This document shows positions 36,637 to 45,426 of a stretch of DNA of 64,000 nucleotides, piece after piece. This stretch comes from Marinobacter szutsaonensis (lineage in GTDB: Bacteria; Pseudomonadota; Gammaproteobacteria; Pseudomonadales; Oleiphilaceae). The notes beneath the pieces are model-generated. The model was not told the DNA's origin. It saw nothing but the letters and a program-made list of their open reading frames with translations, and ran no database searches. A program made the translations under genes and the position numbers. The stretch lies in contig NZ_BAAAFC010000001.1 of the NCBI RefSeq assembly GCF_039523335.1, positions 1,860,001-1,924,000 on the forward strand. The letters are read 5' to 3'. Within the stretch, counting starts at the first letter, position 1. Every line of letters starts with the position of its first letter.

Positions 36637-39129
36637 ATGTTTGAATACAAGAAGGACCGGATCGCCCTGCCACCGGCCAGTGCGCAGAAAACCCAGACCT
36701 GCTGCCATTTTTGTATCGTTGGCTGCGGTTACCATGTCTACAAGTGGCCCGCCGATCAGGAAGGCGGTTTGGCCCCCGATCAGAACGCACTGGGACTGGA
36801 CTTCCGCAAACAATTGCCGCCCATGCAGGTGACCCTCACCCAAGCCATGACCAATATCATCCAGGACGATGACGGCAGCTACCACCGGATCATGATCGTC
36901 CCGGACAAGGCGTGCAAGGTAAACGGTGGGCTGTCGTCCACCCGAGGTGGCCAGATGGCCTCCATCATGCATTCGCCCCAGACGCCCGTTGGCAGTCAAC
37001 GCCTGAAATACCCAAGGGTCTTTGCCGGTGACGAATGGCGGGATACCAGCTGGGATCAGGCCATCACCCTGTATAGTCATCTGACAAAACGTATTCTGGA
37101 TGACGACGGACCTGATCAGCTGATGTTCAACCTGTTCGACCATGGCGGTGCCGGCGGTGGCTTCGAGAACACCTGGGGCACCGGCAAGCTGATCTTCACC
37201 GGCCTGGGCAGCAAGATGGTGCGGATTCACAACCGTCCTGCGTATAACTCCGAGTGCCACGCCACCCGGGACATGGGCATCGGCGAGCTGAACAACAGCT
37301 ACGAAGACGCCCAGTTGGCGGACTGCATTTTCTCTATTGGCGCGAATGCCTACGAAACCCAGACCAACTATTTCCTCAACCACTGGCTCCCGAGCCTGCA
37401 GGGGCAGACAGCCGACAAGAAGCGGGCTGTCTATGAAGACGGGGAAACCATCCAGCAGACCAGAATTATACTGGTTGATCCCCGCCGGTCACTTACTGTT
37501 GCCTTGCTCGAGCAAGCGGTCGGCCAGGGCAACCTCCTGTACCTGGACATCGAGCCAGGTACCGATACTGCCCTGTTCAATGGCCTGCTGACCTACGTCG
37601 TGGATCAGGGCTGGCACGATAAAACATTTATCGAGGCCCACACCACCGGTTTCGAGGACGCCCTGAAGGCGAATCGCCAGAGCCTGGACGAAACCAGCCA
37701 AATTACCGGTATCAGCAAGGACAAGCTGATCAAAGCGGCGGAATGGGCTTACAAGCCCAAGAGCTCCGGCCACACGCCCAGGACCATGCACGGCTACGAG
37801 AAGGGCATCATCTGGGGTAACGACAATTACCGGATCCAGTCGGCACTGGTGGACCTGGTTCTGGCTACCCACAACGTGGGTCGCCGCGGTACCGGGGTGG
37901 TCCGGATGGGCGGTCACCAGGAAGGCTACTGCCGCCCGCCATACCCCGGTGGCCGTCCGGCCCCCTATGTCGATCAGGAAATCATTCAGGGCAACGGCCA
38001 GATGCTTACGGTCTGGGCCTGCAACGCCTTCCAGACCACCCTAAATGCCGAGCAGTACCGCAACGAAGTCCTGCGCCGCAGCGATATCGTCAAACAGGCC
38101 CTGCGCAAAGTGCGGGGAGCGGGTCCAGAGAAGATGGCAGACGTCATCCACAAGGCGGTGAAAGAAGACGGTGGTCTGTTCGTGGCCGTCATCGACCTGT
38201 ACGCCACCAAGTTTGCCGAAGCTGCCCACCTGATTTTGCCTGCGGCACACACCGGGGAAATGAACCTCACCTCCATGAACGGCGAACGGCGCATGCGCCT
38301 GTCCGAGAAGTTCATGGATCCTCCGGGTACCGCCAAGCCGGATTGTCTGATCGCTGCCGACATGGCCAACGCCCTGCGCAGGCTATACGAAGCGGACGGC
38401 AACACCGACATGGCCAAGCGCTTTGAGGGCTTCGACTGGCAAACCGAGGAGGACGCCTTCAACGACGGTTTCCGCCGCGCCGGCCAGCCCGGAGCCCCGC
38501 ATATTGACAGTCAGGGGGGTCCCACCGGTCATCTGGCCACTTACGAGCGCCTCAGAACTGCCGGCAACAACGGTGTGCAACTGCCGATCCGCGAGTATAA
38601 GGACGGTCAGTTGATCGGCACCGAAATGCTCTACACCGACGGCAAGTTCGACACCGACGACGGCAAGGCGCACTTCCAGCCCGCCCCCTGGAACGGCTTG
38701 CCAGACACCGTGGAGGAGCAACGCCAGAAGTACCGGTTCTGGGTCAACAATGGCCGGACCAACCAGATCTGGCAGACTGCCTATCACGACCAGCACGTGG
38801 AGTTCCGCCGTGGCCGCTACCCGATGGCCCCGCTGGAAATCAATCCGGAGGATGCCAGGGATCTCGGTATCGAATCCGGCGACGTGGTCGAGCTGTTCAA
38901 CGACTACGGCGCCACGACAGCCATGGCCTATGTGGAGCCGGATATCAAGCCGGGGCACGTGTTCATGGAGGCAATGTATTTCAACTCTGTCATGGGCGAT
39001 CTGGTGACGCCCTGGACCGACCGGAACATCATTCCGTACTACAAGGGAACCTGGGCTGATGTCCGCCGCGTCGGGCGGATTGAGGACTATGCCGACAAGG
39101 TAAGCTTCAAACGCAGACGATACGTCTGA
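36637..39129 (+). CDS. aioA: AioA arsenite oxidase large (molybdopterin) subunit
   Basis: An 830-residue molybdoenzyme that oxidises arsenite to arsenate. The N-terminal [3Fe-4S] motif is C23-HF-C26-IVG-C30 followed by GYHVYKWP, characteristic of AioA. Bis-MGD binding regions follow. Length matches known AioA proteins (about 825). AGGAGG lies eight bases before the ATG. It forms an operon with aioB and ends at a strong terminator. No aioX, aioS or aioR regulator gene is in the window, so control must be elsewhere or by ArsR. Confidence 0.96.
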   Translation: MFEYKKDRIALPPASAQKTQTCCHFCIVGCGYHVYKWPADQEGGLAPDQNALGLDFRKQLPPMQVTLTQAMTNIIQDDDGSYHRIMIVPDKACKVNGGLSSTRGGQMASIMHSPQTPVGSQRLKYPRVFAGDEWRDTSWDQAITLYSHLTKRILDDDGPDQLMFNLFDHGGAGGGFENTWGTGKLIFTGLGSKMVRIHNRPAYNSECHATRDMGIGELNNSYEDAQLADCIFSIGANAYETQTNYFLNHWLPSLQGQTADKKRAVYEDGETIQQTRIILVDPRRSLTVALLEQAVGQGNLLYLDIEPGTDTALFNGLLTYVVDQGWHDKTFIEAHTTGFEDALKANRQSLDETSQITGISKDKLIKAAEWAYKPKSSGHTPRTMHGYEKGIIWGNDNYRIQSALVDLVLATHNVGRRGTGVVRMGGHQEGYCRPPYPGGRPAPYVDQEIIQGNGQMLTVWACNAFQTTLNAEQYRNEVLRRSDIVKQALRKVRGAGPEKMADVIHKAVKEDGGLFVAVIDLYATKFAEAAHLILPAAHTGEMNLTSMNGERRMRLSEKFMDPPGTAKPDCLIAADMANALRRLYEADGNTDMAKRFEGFDWQTEEDAFNDGFRRAGQPGAPHIDSQGGPTGHLATYERLRTAGNNGVQLPIREYKDGQLIGTEMLYTDGKFDTDDGKAHFQPAPWNGLPDTVEEQRQKYRFWVNNGRTNQIWQTAYHDQHVEFRRGRYPMAPLEINPEDARDLGIESGDVVELFNDYGATTAMAYVEPDIKPGHVFMEAMYFNSVMGDLVTPWTDRNIIPYYKGTWADVRRVGRIEDYADKVSFKRRRYV

Positions 39130-39135
39130 ATGAGT

Positions 39136-39170
39136 GGCGGACACCCACGAACGGGTGTCCGCCTTTTTTT
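39136..39170 (+). terminator. intrinsic terminator of the aioBA operon
   Basis: GGCGGACACCC pairs with GGGTGTCCGCC (11 bp, ACGAAC loop) followed by seven T residues (39164-39170). It lies seven bases after the aioA stop. Confidence 0.95.
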
Positions 39171-39256
39171 GCCCCTTGGGTAACCTGTTCAGCCCACCCC
39201 CACCCTGCTAATATCCCGCCCACATCTGAAGCACCGAACCGAACGGAACCCACAGA

Positions 39257-40054
39257 ATGGATCTTTTCCAGGCCCTGTTCCTTGGCCTTCTCCAGGGACT
39301 GACTGAATTCCTGCCCATTTCCAGCTCCGCCCACCTGATCCTGACCCCGGCCTTCTTTGGCTGGACCGATCAGGGTGTGGGTTTCGACCTGTCGGTGCAT
39401 TTCGGCACGCTGCTGGCGGTGGTGCTGTATTTTCGGCGGGATGTCTTCGGCATTGCCCGGGACGGACTGATCTCAGTGGCCCAGCGCAGGATCGTCGGCC
39501 AGGGGGCGCTGGCCTGGTACTTGGTGATCGGCACCATTCCGGCAGGCCTGGCGGGCCTGGCCCTGCTGGATCTGATCGATAACGAATTGCGGGCGGTGGA
39601 AGTCATCTTCTTCACCACTCTGTTCTTCGGTCTGCTGCTCGGCATCGCCGACTGGCTACCCAAGCGCCAACGCACCCTGGATAAGCTCAACTGGAAAGAT
39701 GCGGTCCTGGTGGGCATCGCCCAGGCCATGGCCCTGGTGCCCGGCACCTCCCGCTCCGGCGTTACCATTACCGCCGGCCTGTTCCTCGGCATGACCAGGG
39801 AGACCGCCTCCCGGTTCTCGTTCCTGCTGGCCATTCCGATCATCGTGCTGGCTTCGGCGGTGAAGCTGCTGGAGGTGGCGACTTCGGATGTGATCGTAGA
39901 CTGGAGCGGGTTTCTGATTGGTGGGGTGACGTCGTTCCTGATGGCGATTACCGCCATCCACTTCTTCCTGAAGTGGCTGAACAAGGTGGGGATGTGGCCG
40001 TATGTGATCTACCGGATTATTTTGGCTGGGGTGATTTACGCGGTGCTGATGTGA
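39257..40054 (+). CDS. uppP: undecaprenyl-diphosphatase UppP (BacA)
   Basis: A 265-residue inner-membrane enzyme with about eight hydrophobic segments. It dephosphorylates undecaprenyl diphosphate to recycle the lipid carrier for cell wall synthesis. Both family motifs are present: LTEFLPISSSAHL near residue 16 and PGTSRSGVTI near 165. It begins 86 bases after the aioA terminator and ends 18 bases before a palindromic repeat pair. Confidence 0.95.
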   Translation: MDLFQALFLGLLQGLTEFLPISSSAHLILTPAFFGWTDQGVGFDLSVHFGTLLAVVLYFRRDVFGIARDGLISVAQRRIVGQGALAWYLVIGTIPAGLAGLALLDLIDNELRAVEVIFFTTLFFGLLLGIADWLPKRQRTLDKLNWKDAVLVGIAQAMALVPGTSRSGVTITAGLFLGMTRETASRFSFLLAIPIIVLASAVKLLEVATSDVIVDWSGFLIGGVTSFLMAITAIHFFLKWLNKVGMWPYVIYRIILAGVIYAVLM

Positions 40055-40072
40055 GCCTGCGGGATCGAACAT

Positions 40073-40162
40073 GGGGTCAGATGAAAGCTTTCATCTGACC
40101 CCTTTTTTTACCGCGGAGTCAGACCCGAAATTGGGGTCAGAAGAACGCTTTCTTCTGACCCC
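40073..40162. repeat. two REP-like 30-bp palindromes with T-runs
   Basis: Two copies of the palindrome seen at 14193-14376 lie at 40073-40102 and 40133-40162, 60 bases apart. Each is followed by T residues (40103-40109 and 40163-40167). They can therefore act as intrinsic terminators for uppP. The half sequence is GGGGTCAGATGAAAG in the first copy and GGGGTCAGAAGAACG in the second. They sit between the convergent genes uppP and uvrD, next to long-stem element I. Confidence 0.9.
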
Positions 40163-40193
40163 TTTTTACGTTGAGGCCGGCACAATGTCGGAA

Positions 40194-40307
40194 GCAGAGG
40201 GCTGGTGAGGCTTTCCAAAACTGTGCGGAGCCATGGATGGCGGAGCTCAAGCGTCACAGGGACGTGCCGCCAGGAGCGTGTTTTGGAAAGCCTCACCAGC
40301 CCTCTGC
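40194..40307 (+). repeat. long-stem dispersed element I
   Basis: Perfectly complementary 28-bp arms (40194-40221 and 40280-40307) enclose a 58-base core. The inner nine bases of the arm are TTCCAAAAC and the rest is unique to this copy. The core shows GCC-ATGGAT-GGC (40230-40241) and CAC-AGGGAC-GTG (40255-40266), two GGA-loop hairpins 25 bases apart, then a third GGA near 40273. The first 32 core bases are identical to element II. It lies between convergent uppP and uvrD. Confidence 0.88.
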
Positions 40308-40325
40308 TACCACCCAAAGAAAACC

Positions 40326-42491
40326 TCAGCAAGCCTCCAGCGGCGCATACGCCAACACCAACCATTTGGCCCCATCATCAAAGTTCACCTGCACCCGCGT
40401 ATGATGCCCGCTGCCTTCGCAGTTCATCACGATTCCCTCGCCAAACTTCGGATGCCGCACCCGCTGGCCCAGGCTGAACCCGGCCTGCTGGGCGGAATCC
40501 TGACTGAACAGGCTCTCGTTGGGCCGCTCGACCATAGCCGGGCGGGTCACGGTGTTGCGCAGGCGGACTTCCTGCAGGCAATCACCGGGAATCTCTCGTA
40601 CGAACCGGGATAAAGCGTGGAATTTTTCCTGGCCATACAACCGCCGGGACTCGGCGTAAGTGAGCACCAGCTTTTTCATGGCCCGGGTAATGCCGACATA
40701 GGCCAGGCGGCGTTCCTCTTCCATGCGGCCGGGCTCTTCCAGGGACATGCTGTGGGGGAACAGGCCCTCCTCGACACCCGCCATGAACACCAGCGGGAAC
40801 TCCAGGCCCTTGGCGGAGTGCAGGGTCATCAGCTGCACGCTGTCCTCATGGGCATCGGCCTGGGATTCCCCGGCATCCAGGGCGGCCTGGGCGATGAATT
40901 CCGACAGCGGGTCCACCCCTTCTTCCACCTCGAAGTCCGACAGGGCGCTAACCAGCTCCTCCAGGTTCTCCACCCGGGCCTGGCCTTTCTCGCCCTTCTC
41001 GCTGGCGTGATAGTCCTTCAGCCCGCTGACCTCGATCGCCTGTTTCATCAGGCCCTGCAGGGAGGCATGGTCCACCATCTCGGACAGGCCATTGATGATG
41101 TCGAGGAACGACTGCAAACCGGTCTTCGCCCGGCCCTTCACCTGGCCGGACGCCAGCAGTCGCTCAGCGGACTCCCACAGGGAGATGCCCTGCTCGGTGG
41201 CGTATTCCCGCAGTTCCGCCAGGCTCTTGGCACCGATGCCGCGGGTGGGCACGTTCACCACCCGTTCAAAGGCGGCATCGTCCCGGTGGTAATGCACCAG
41301 GCGCAGATAGGCCAGCGCATTGCGGATTTCCTGGCGATCGTAGAAGCGCAGGCCACCATAGACCCGATACGGAATGCCCTGACGCATCAGTGCTTCTTCC
41401 AGCACCCGTGACTGGGCATTGGAGCGGTATAGGATCGCTGCCTCACTGCGCAGGTTGCCCTCATCCACCCAGGCCGAGATACTGTCGGCGATGTAGTTGG
41501 CCTCGTCCTGTTCGTTGAACGCGGCATACAGGCTGATCGGCTCGCCTTCGGGCCCGTCGGTCCACAGTTCCTTGCCGAGCCGCCCCTGGTTGTTGGCGAT
41601 CACCGAGTTGGCGGCCTTGAGGATGGTCTGGGTCGAGCGGTAATTCTGCTCCAGGCGAACCAGCCGGGCGTTGGGAAAGTCCCGCTGGTACTGCTGGATG
41701 TTCTCGATCTTCGCCCCGCGCCAGCCGTAGATGGACTGGTCGTCGTCCCCCACAATGGTCAACGGCACCCGGTTGCTGGCAAGCACCTGCAGCCAGGCAT
41801 ACTGGATGGTGTTGGTGTCCTGGAACTCGTCCACCAGCATATGCTGGAAGCGCTTTTGGTAATGCGCCAGCAGTTCCGGTTTGTGCAGCCAGAGTTCATG
41901 GGAGCGCAGCAGCAGTTCGCCGAAATCCACCAGACCGCCCTGCTGGCACAGTTTTTCGTACTGGCGGTAGATCTTCAGCATGGTGGAGGTGAAGTGGTCG
42001 CCCGGATTCTCCTGGATGTGGTCCGCGCGCAGGCCTTCATCCTTCTGGCTGTTGATGAACCACTGGGCCTGTTTGGGCGGCCAGCGGCTCTCGTCGATCT
42101 GGTTCTCCCGCATCACCCGCTTGATCAGCCGCAGCTGGTCATCGCTGTCCAGCACCTGGAAGTTCTCCGGCAAACCGGCATCCTGCCAATGGGCCCGCAA
42201 CAGCCGGTGGGCAATCCCGTGGAACGTCCCGATCCACAATCCCCGGGTGGGGATCTGCATCATCTGCTCGACCCGGTAGCGCATCTCCTTCGCCGCCTTG
42301 TTGGTGAAGGTCACCGCCAGGATGGCCGTGGGCGGCACCCGGTCCACCGTCATCAGCCAGGCAATCCGGTGCACCAGTACCCGGGTTTTGCCACTGCCAG
42401 CACCGGCCAGTACCAACAGGTGGTCATTCTGCGCGGTCACAGCTTCACGCTGGGCATCGTTCAGGGGATCGATGATGTGGGACACGTCCAT
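40326..42491 (-). CDS. uvrD: UvrD DNA helicase II
   Basis: A 721-residue superfamily 1A 3'-5' helicase with Walker A GAGSGKT near residue 31, motif II VDEFQDTN and the C-terminal Tudor-like tail VRHPKFGEGIVMN. It matches UvrD in length (E. coli 720). It works in nucleotide-excision and mismatch repair. The ATG at 42491 starts the frame directly with the conserved DPLNDAQREAV. Long-stem element I lies just beyond its stop, and element III and a G14 run lie upstream of its start. Confidence 0.95.
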   Translation of the reverse strand: MDVSHIIDPLNDAQREAVTAQNDHLLVLAGAGSGKTRVLVHRIAWLMTVDRVPPTAILAVTFTNKAAKEMRYRVEQMMQIPTRGLWIGTFHGIAHRLLRAHWQDAGLPENFQVLDSDDQLRLIKRVMRENQIDESRWPPKQAQWFINSQKDEGLRADHIQENPGDHFTSTMLKIYRQYEKLCQQGGLVDFGELLLRSHELWLHKPELLAHYQKRFQHMLVDEFQDTNTIQYAWLQVLASNRVPLTIVGDDDQSIYGWRGAKIENIQQYQRDFPNARLVRLEQNYRSTQTILKAANSVIANNQGRLGKELWTDGPEGEPISLYAAFNEQDEANYIADSISAWVDEGNLRSEAAILYRSNAQSRVLEEALMRQGIPYRVYGGLRFYDRQEIRNALAYLRLVHYHRDDAAFERVVNVPTRGIGAKSLAELREYATEQGISLWESAERLLASGQVKGRAKTGLQSFLDIINGLSEMVDHASLQGLMKQAIEVSGLKDYHASEKGEKGQARVENLEELVSALSDFEVEEGVDPLSEFIAQAALDAGESQADAHEDSVQLMTLHSAKGLEFPLVFMAGVEEGLFPHSMSLEEPGRMEEERRLAYVGITRAMKKLVLTYAESRRLYGQEKFHALSRFVREIPGDCLQEVRLRNTVTRPAMVERPNESLFSQDSAQQAGFSLGQRVRHPKFGEGIVMNCEGSGHHTRVQVNFDDGAKWLVLAYAPLEAC

Positions 42492-42559
42492 AGAGATTCG
42501 GTTCGCTACTGGTTAAATAAACAGGTCTGGGAGTATAACAGGAGATGATAGGCCTTGTC

Positions 42560-42573
42560 GGGGGGGGGGGGGG
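42560..42573. repeat. 14-base homopolymeric G tract
   Basis: Fourteen consecutive G residues lie 69 bases upstream of the uvrD start, in a region with no protein gene. Such tracts slip easily; a change in length could alter the spacing of uvrD's upstream region. Confidence 0.9.
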
Positions 42574-42648
42574 CTCGGTTAGCCATCTTTCTTTGGGGAA
42601 CGAACGAGGGCGGGCCACCGGAAAAGCCGTCTCCATTAGACGGAAAGA

Positions 42649-42754
42649 GCGCGGGGGAGGTTCCCCTTCAGGACTGTCTGTGGCCAGGGATGGCCACAGT
42701 CAAGCGCACATGGATGTGCTCGTAGCGTGTCCTGAAGGGGAACCTCCCCCGTGC
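42649..42754 (+). repeat. long-stem dispersed element III
   Basis: Arms of 21 perfect base pairs (42653-42673 and 42730-42750), extended to 25 bp with one G-U pair, enclose a 56-base core. The core holds CTGTGGCC-AGGGAT-GGCCACAG (42678-42699) and GCACA-TGGA-TGTGC (42706-42719), with GGA at 42688-42690 and 42712-42714. The second hairpin matches the pattern of the CsrA high-affinity site (CA-N-GGA-TGT). The arm sequence (GGGGGAGGTTCCCCTTCAGG) is unrelated to that of elements I and II. It lies between gabD and uvrD, both on the minus strand. Confidence 0.88.
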
Positions 42755-42783
42755 GACAACTCAGAATCAGAGAGCTAACGGAG

Positions 42784-44232
42784 TCAGAAACCCCGCGGCA
42801 CGGTTTGCGGCTCCACAAACTCAAACAGACCTTCCAGACCACCCTCACGCCCGATACCGGAGGCCTTCATGCCACCGAATGGCGCTTCCGGGGTCGGGCC
42901 GGTGCCGGTGTTCCAGCCGACGTGGCCGAAACGGAGGCCGGCGGCCACGCGCTGGGCGCGGTCTGCGTCAGCGGTGAAGACATAGGAGGCCAGGCCGAAT
43001 TCGGTGTCGTTGCCGGCTTCGATAACTTCCTCTTCCGTACGGAACAGGGCCATGGGCACCAGCGGGCCGAAGGTTTCTTCCTGGTAGCAGCACATGTCGC
43101 GGTTGACCCCGAGCACCACCGTGGGCGGGAAGAACAGGCCGTCACCGAGTTCACTCGGCTGCTTGCCGGCGACCAGACTCGCACCTTTCTCAAGGGCGTC
43201 GTCCAGGTGACGCTTGACCTTGTCGAAGCCCTGCTTGTTGACCAGCGGGCCAATGTCGACGCCCTCCTTCATGCCGTCGCCGACGGTCATCTTGTTGACC
43301 CGCTCCGCCAGTTTTTCACCGAAGGCATCCGCCACTTTCTCGTGGACGAAGATACGGTTAGCACAGACGCAGGTTTGGCCACCGCCCCGGAATTTGTTGG
43401 CGATCAGGTTGTCGGCCGCAGCGTCCAGATCGGCGTCTTCAAATACGATATACGGAGCGTTGCCGCCGAGTTCCAGGGCCAGTTTCTTGACCTGATCGGC
43501 GGTGTCGACAATCAGCTTACGCCCAACCTCGGTGGAGCCGGTGAAACTGAGCATCGGCACATCCGGGCTCTCACACAGCACCTTGCCGATCACGCTGGCC
43601 TTGCCCATCACCAGGTTGACCATGCCATCGGGCAGATCCAGTTTGTCCATCAAACTGAACAGGGCAATCATGGTCAGCGGGGTTTCGCTGGCCGGCTTGA
43701 TCACCGACGGGCAACCCGCCGCCAGCGCCGCAGACAGTTTCTTGGCGATCATGCCGATGGGGAAGTTCCATGGCGTGATCAGGCCCGCTACGCCGATCGG
43801 CCGATAGTGGACGGTCCAGGTGCAGTCCTTGGGTTTCTCCGGGATGGTATGGGCATCAAGGGCCTGGATGTGCTTGGCACAGTAATCAAAGAAGCCGGCG
43901 GCGTAGTCCACTTCGCCCTGGGCTTCTTTCCACGGTTTGCCGTGCTCCATACAGAGAATCCGGCCGATTTCCTCACGGTTGTCCTTCAGGCCGTCCCGGA
44001 TGTCTTCCAGCCATTTGCGGCGGGTTTCAATGGAATAGGGGCTGGTGAGCTTCAGGGCCGATTTGCCTGCCGCAATGGCAGCCTCGATATCCTCCGCCGG
44101 CATGGAGGGCACTTTCGCAATCACCTCGCCGGTGGCGGGGTTGTAGACATCGAAAGTGTTACCCTGGGCGCTGTCCGTCCAGCGACCGCCGATGTAACCA
44201 GTGAGTTTCTCCAGCAGGGGTGACTCGATCAT
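42784..44232 (-). CDS. gabD: NAD(P)-dependent succinate-semialdehyde dehydrogenase
   Basis: A 482-residue aldehyde dehydrogenase resembling E. coli GabD (482). The catalytic Glu lies in ELGGNAP, and the catalytic Cys in GGQTCVCANR, a motif that in GabD includes a second Cys two residues later. It oxidises succinic semialdehyde to succinate in GABA breakdown. AGGAG precedes the ATG at 44232. gabT is absent here. It diverges from the deacetylase gene. Confidence 0.9.
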   Translation of the reverse strand: MIESPLLEKLTGYIGGRWTDSAQGNTFDVYNPATGEVIAKVPSMPAEDIEAAIAAGKSALKLTSPYSIETRRKWLEDIRDGLKDNREEIGRILCMEHGKPWKEAQGEVDYAAGFFDYCAKHIQALDAHTIPEKPKDCTWTVHYRPIGVAGLITPWNFPIGMIAKKLSAALAAGCPSVIKPASETPLTMIALFSLMDKLDLPDGMVNLVMGKASVIGKVLCESPDVPMLSFTGSTEVGRKLIVDTADQVKKLALELGGNAPYIVFEDADLDAAADNLIANKFRGGGQTCVCANRIFVHEKVADAFGEKLAERVNKMTVGDGMKEGVDIGPLVNKQGFDKVKRHLDDALEKGASLVAGKQPSELGDGLFFPPTVVLGVNRDMCCYQEETFGPLVPMALFRTEEEVIEAGNDTEFGLASYVFTADADRAQRVAAGLRFGHVGWNTGTGPTPEAPFGGMKASGIGREGGLEGLFEFVEPQTVPRGF

Positions 44233-44402
44233 CTCGGCTCCTCTTCAGTGTTTGTCTGCGCCCCGCACGGGACCAGTTGCGTCAGTGGATGATGTCTTTC
44301 ATAGTGAGTGTTGTAGCGTAGCCTGTAAAGTCAAGGGCGGGCTTTTGAACATCCTCCGACTGTGCCTATACTCGGAGCATTACCATCCCAGGAGGCCGGA
44401 CA

Positions 44403-45416
44403 ATGAAAGCGTTTTTCCATCCCGCACAGGATCAGCATATCCCCCAGACCTACTTTACCCGTGGGCAGATGCGTCAGCCGCAGGAAGTGCCTGATCGCAC
44501 CGGTCAAATGCTGGACGGCCTGAAGGAGATGGGTGTTTCGGTCCTGCAACCGGCGGACCAGGGTGCCGGCCCGATATCGAAGGTTCATGATTTGGGCTAT
44601 CTCCGCTTTCTGGAGTCCGCCCACCGCCGGTGGAAACAGATGGATGACTGGGGGGACGAGGTGATCTCGAACATTTTCGTCCGCTCGCCCAATCACCTGA
44701 CCGGCATTCTCGCCGAGGCGGCTCGCTACCAGGCTGATGGCAGCTGTCCGATTGGTGAAAACACCTGGCATGCAGCCTACTGGTCAGCCCAGAGTGCCCT
44801 GGGGGCAGCCGATGCACTGATTGCCGGCGACAGAACGTCCTATGCGGTATGCCGCCCCCCCGGACATCATGCCCGCCGGGACGCGGCCGGTGGTTTTTGC
44901 TACCTGAACAACGCTGCCATTGCCGCCGAACACATGAAATCCCGGTTCCCGAAAATCGTCATCTTTGATACCGATATGCATCACGGCCAGGGTATCCAGG
45001 AGATTTTCTACGATCGCAGTGATGTGCTGTACATTTCCATCCACGGGGATCCCACCAACTTCTATCCGGTGGTGAGTGGCTTTGAGAACGAACGTGGCGA
45101 GGGCGAAGGCTTCGGCTACAACATCAATATGCCCATGCCCCACGGCTCCAGCGAGGAGGATTTCTTCGCCAAAGTGGACGAGGCCCTGGCCGCCATCAAA
45201 CTGTTCCAGCCTGATGCCCTGATTCTCACCCTGGGCTTTGACATCTACAAGAACGACCCCCAGGCCAAGGTATCGGTATCCTCGGAAGGTTTCCACCGGC
45301 TAAGCACTCACATCCGCCGGCTGGGCCTGCCCACGCTGATTGTCCAGGAGGGCGGCTACGACCTGGAAGCCCTGAGCACCAACGTCCAGCAATTCTTCCG
45401 CGGCCTGGAGGGCTGA
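44403..45416 (+). CDS. histone-deacetylase-fold amidohydrolase
   Basis: A 337-residue zinc amidohydrolase of the HDAC/acetylpolyamine amidohydrolase family. Family motifs are RPPGHHARRDAAGGFCYLNNAA (paired His and metal environment), DTDMHHGQGIQEIFY and LTLGFDIYKNDPQ. Bacterial members deacetylate acetylpolyamines or acetylated proteins, and the substrate is not set by sequence. AGGAGG lies eight bases before the ATG. It diverges from gabD (putrescine and GABA catabolism), which fits a polyamine role; this is inference. Confidence 0.85.
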   Translation: MKAFFHPAQDQHIPQTYFTRGQMRQPQEVPDRTGQMLDGLKEMGVSVLQPADQGAGPISKVHDLGYLRFLESAHRRWKQMDDWGDEVISNIFVRSPNHLTGILAEAARYQADGSCPIGENTWHAAYWSAQSALGAADALIAGDRTSYAVCRPPGHHARRDAAGGFCYLNNAAIAAEHMKSRFPKIVIFDTDMHHGQGIQEIFYDRSDVLYISIHGDPTNFYPVVSGFENERGEGEGFGYNINMPMPHGSSEEDFFAKVDEALAAIKLFQPDALILTLGFDIYKNDPQAKVSVSSEGFHRLSTHIRRLGLPTLIVQEGGYDLEALSTNVQQFFRGLEG

Positions 45417-45426
45417 GGCTCACTTC

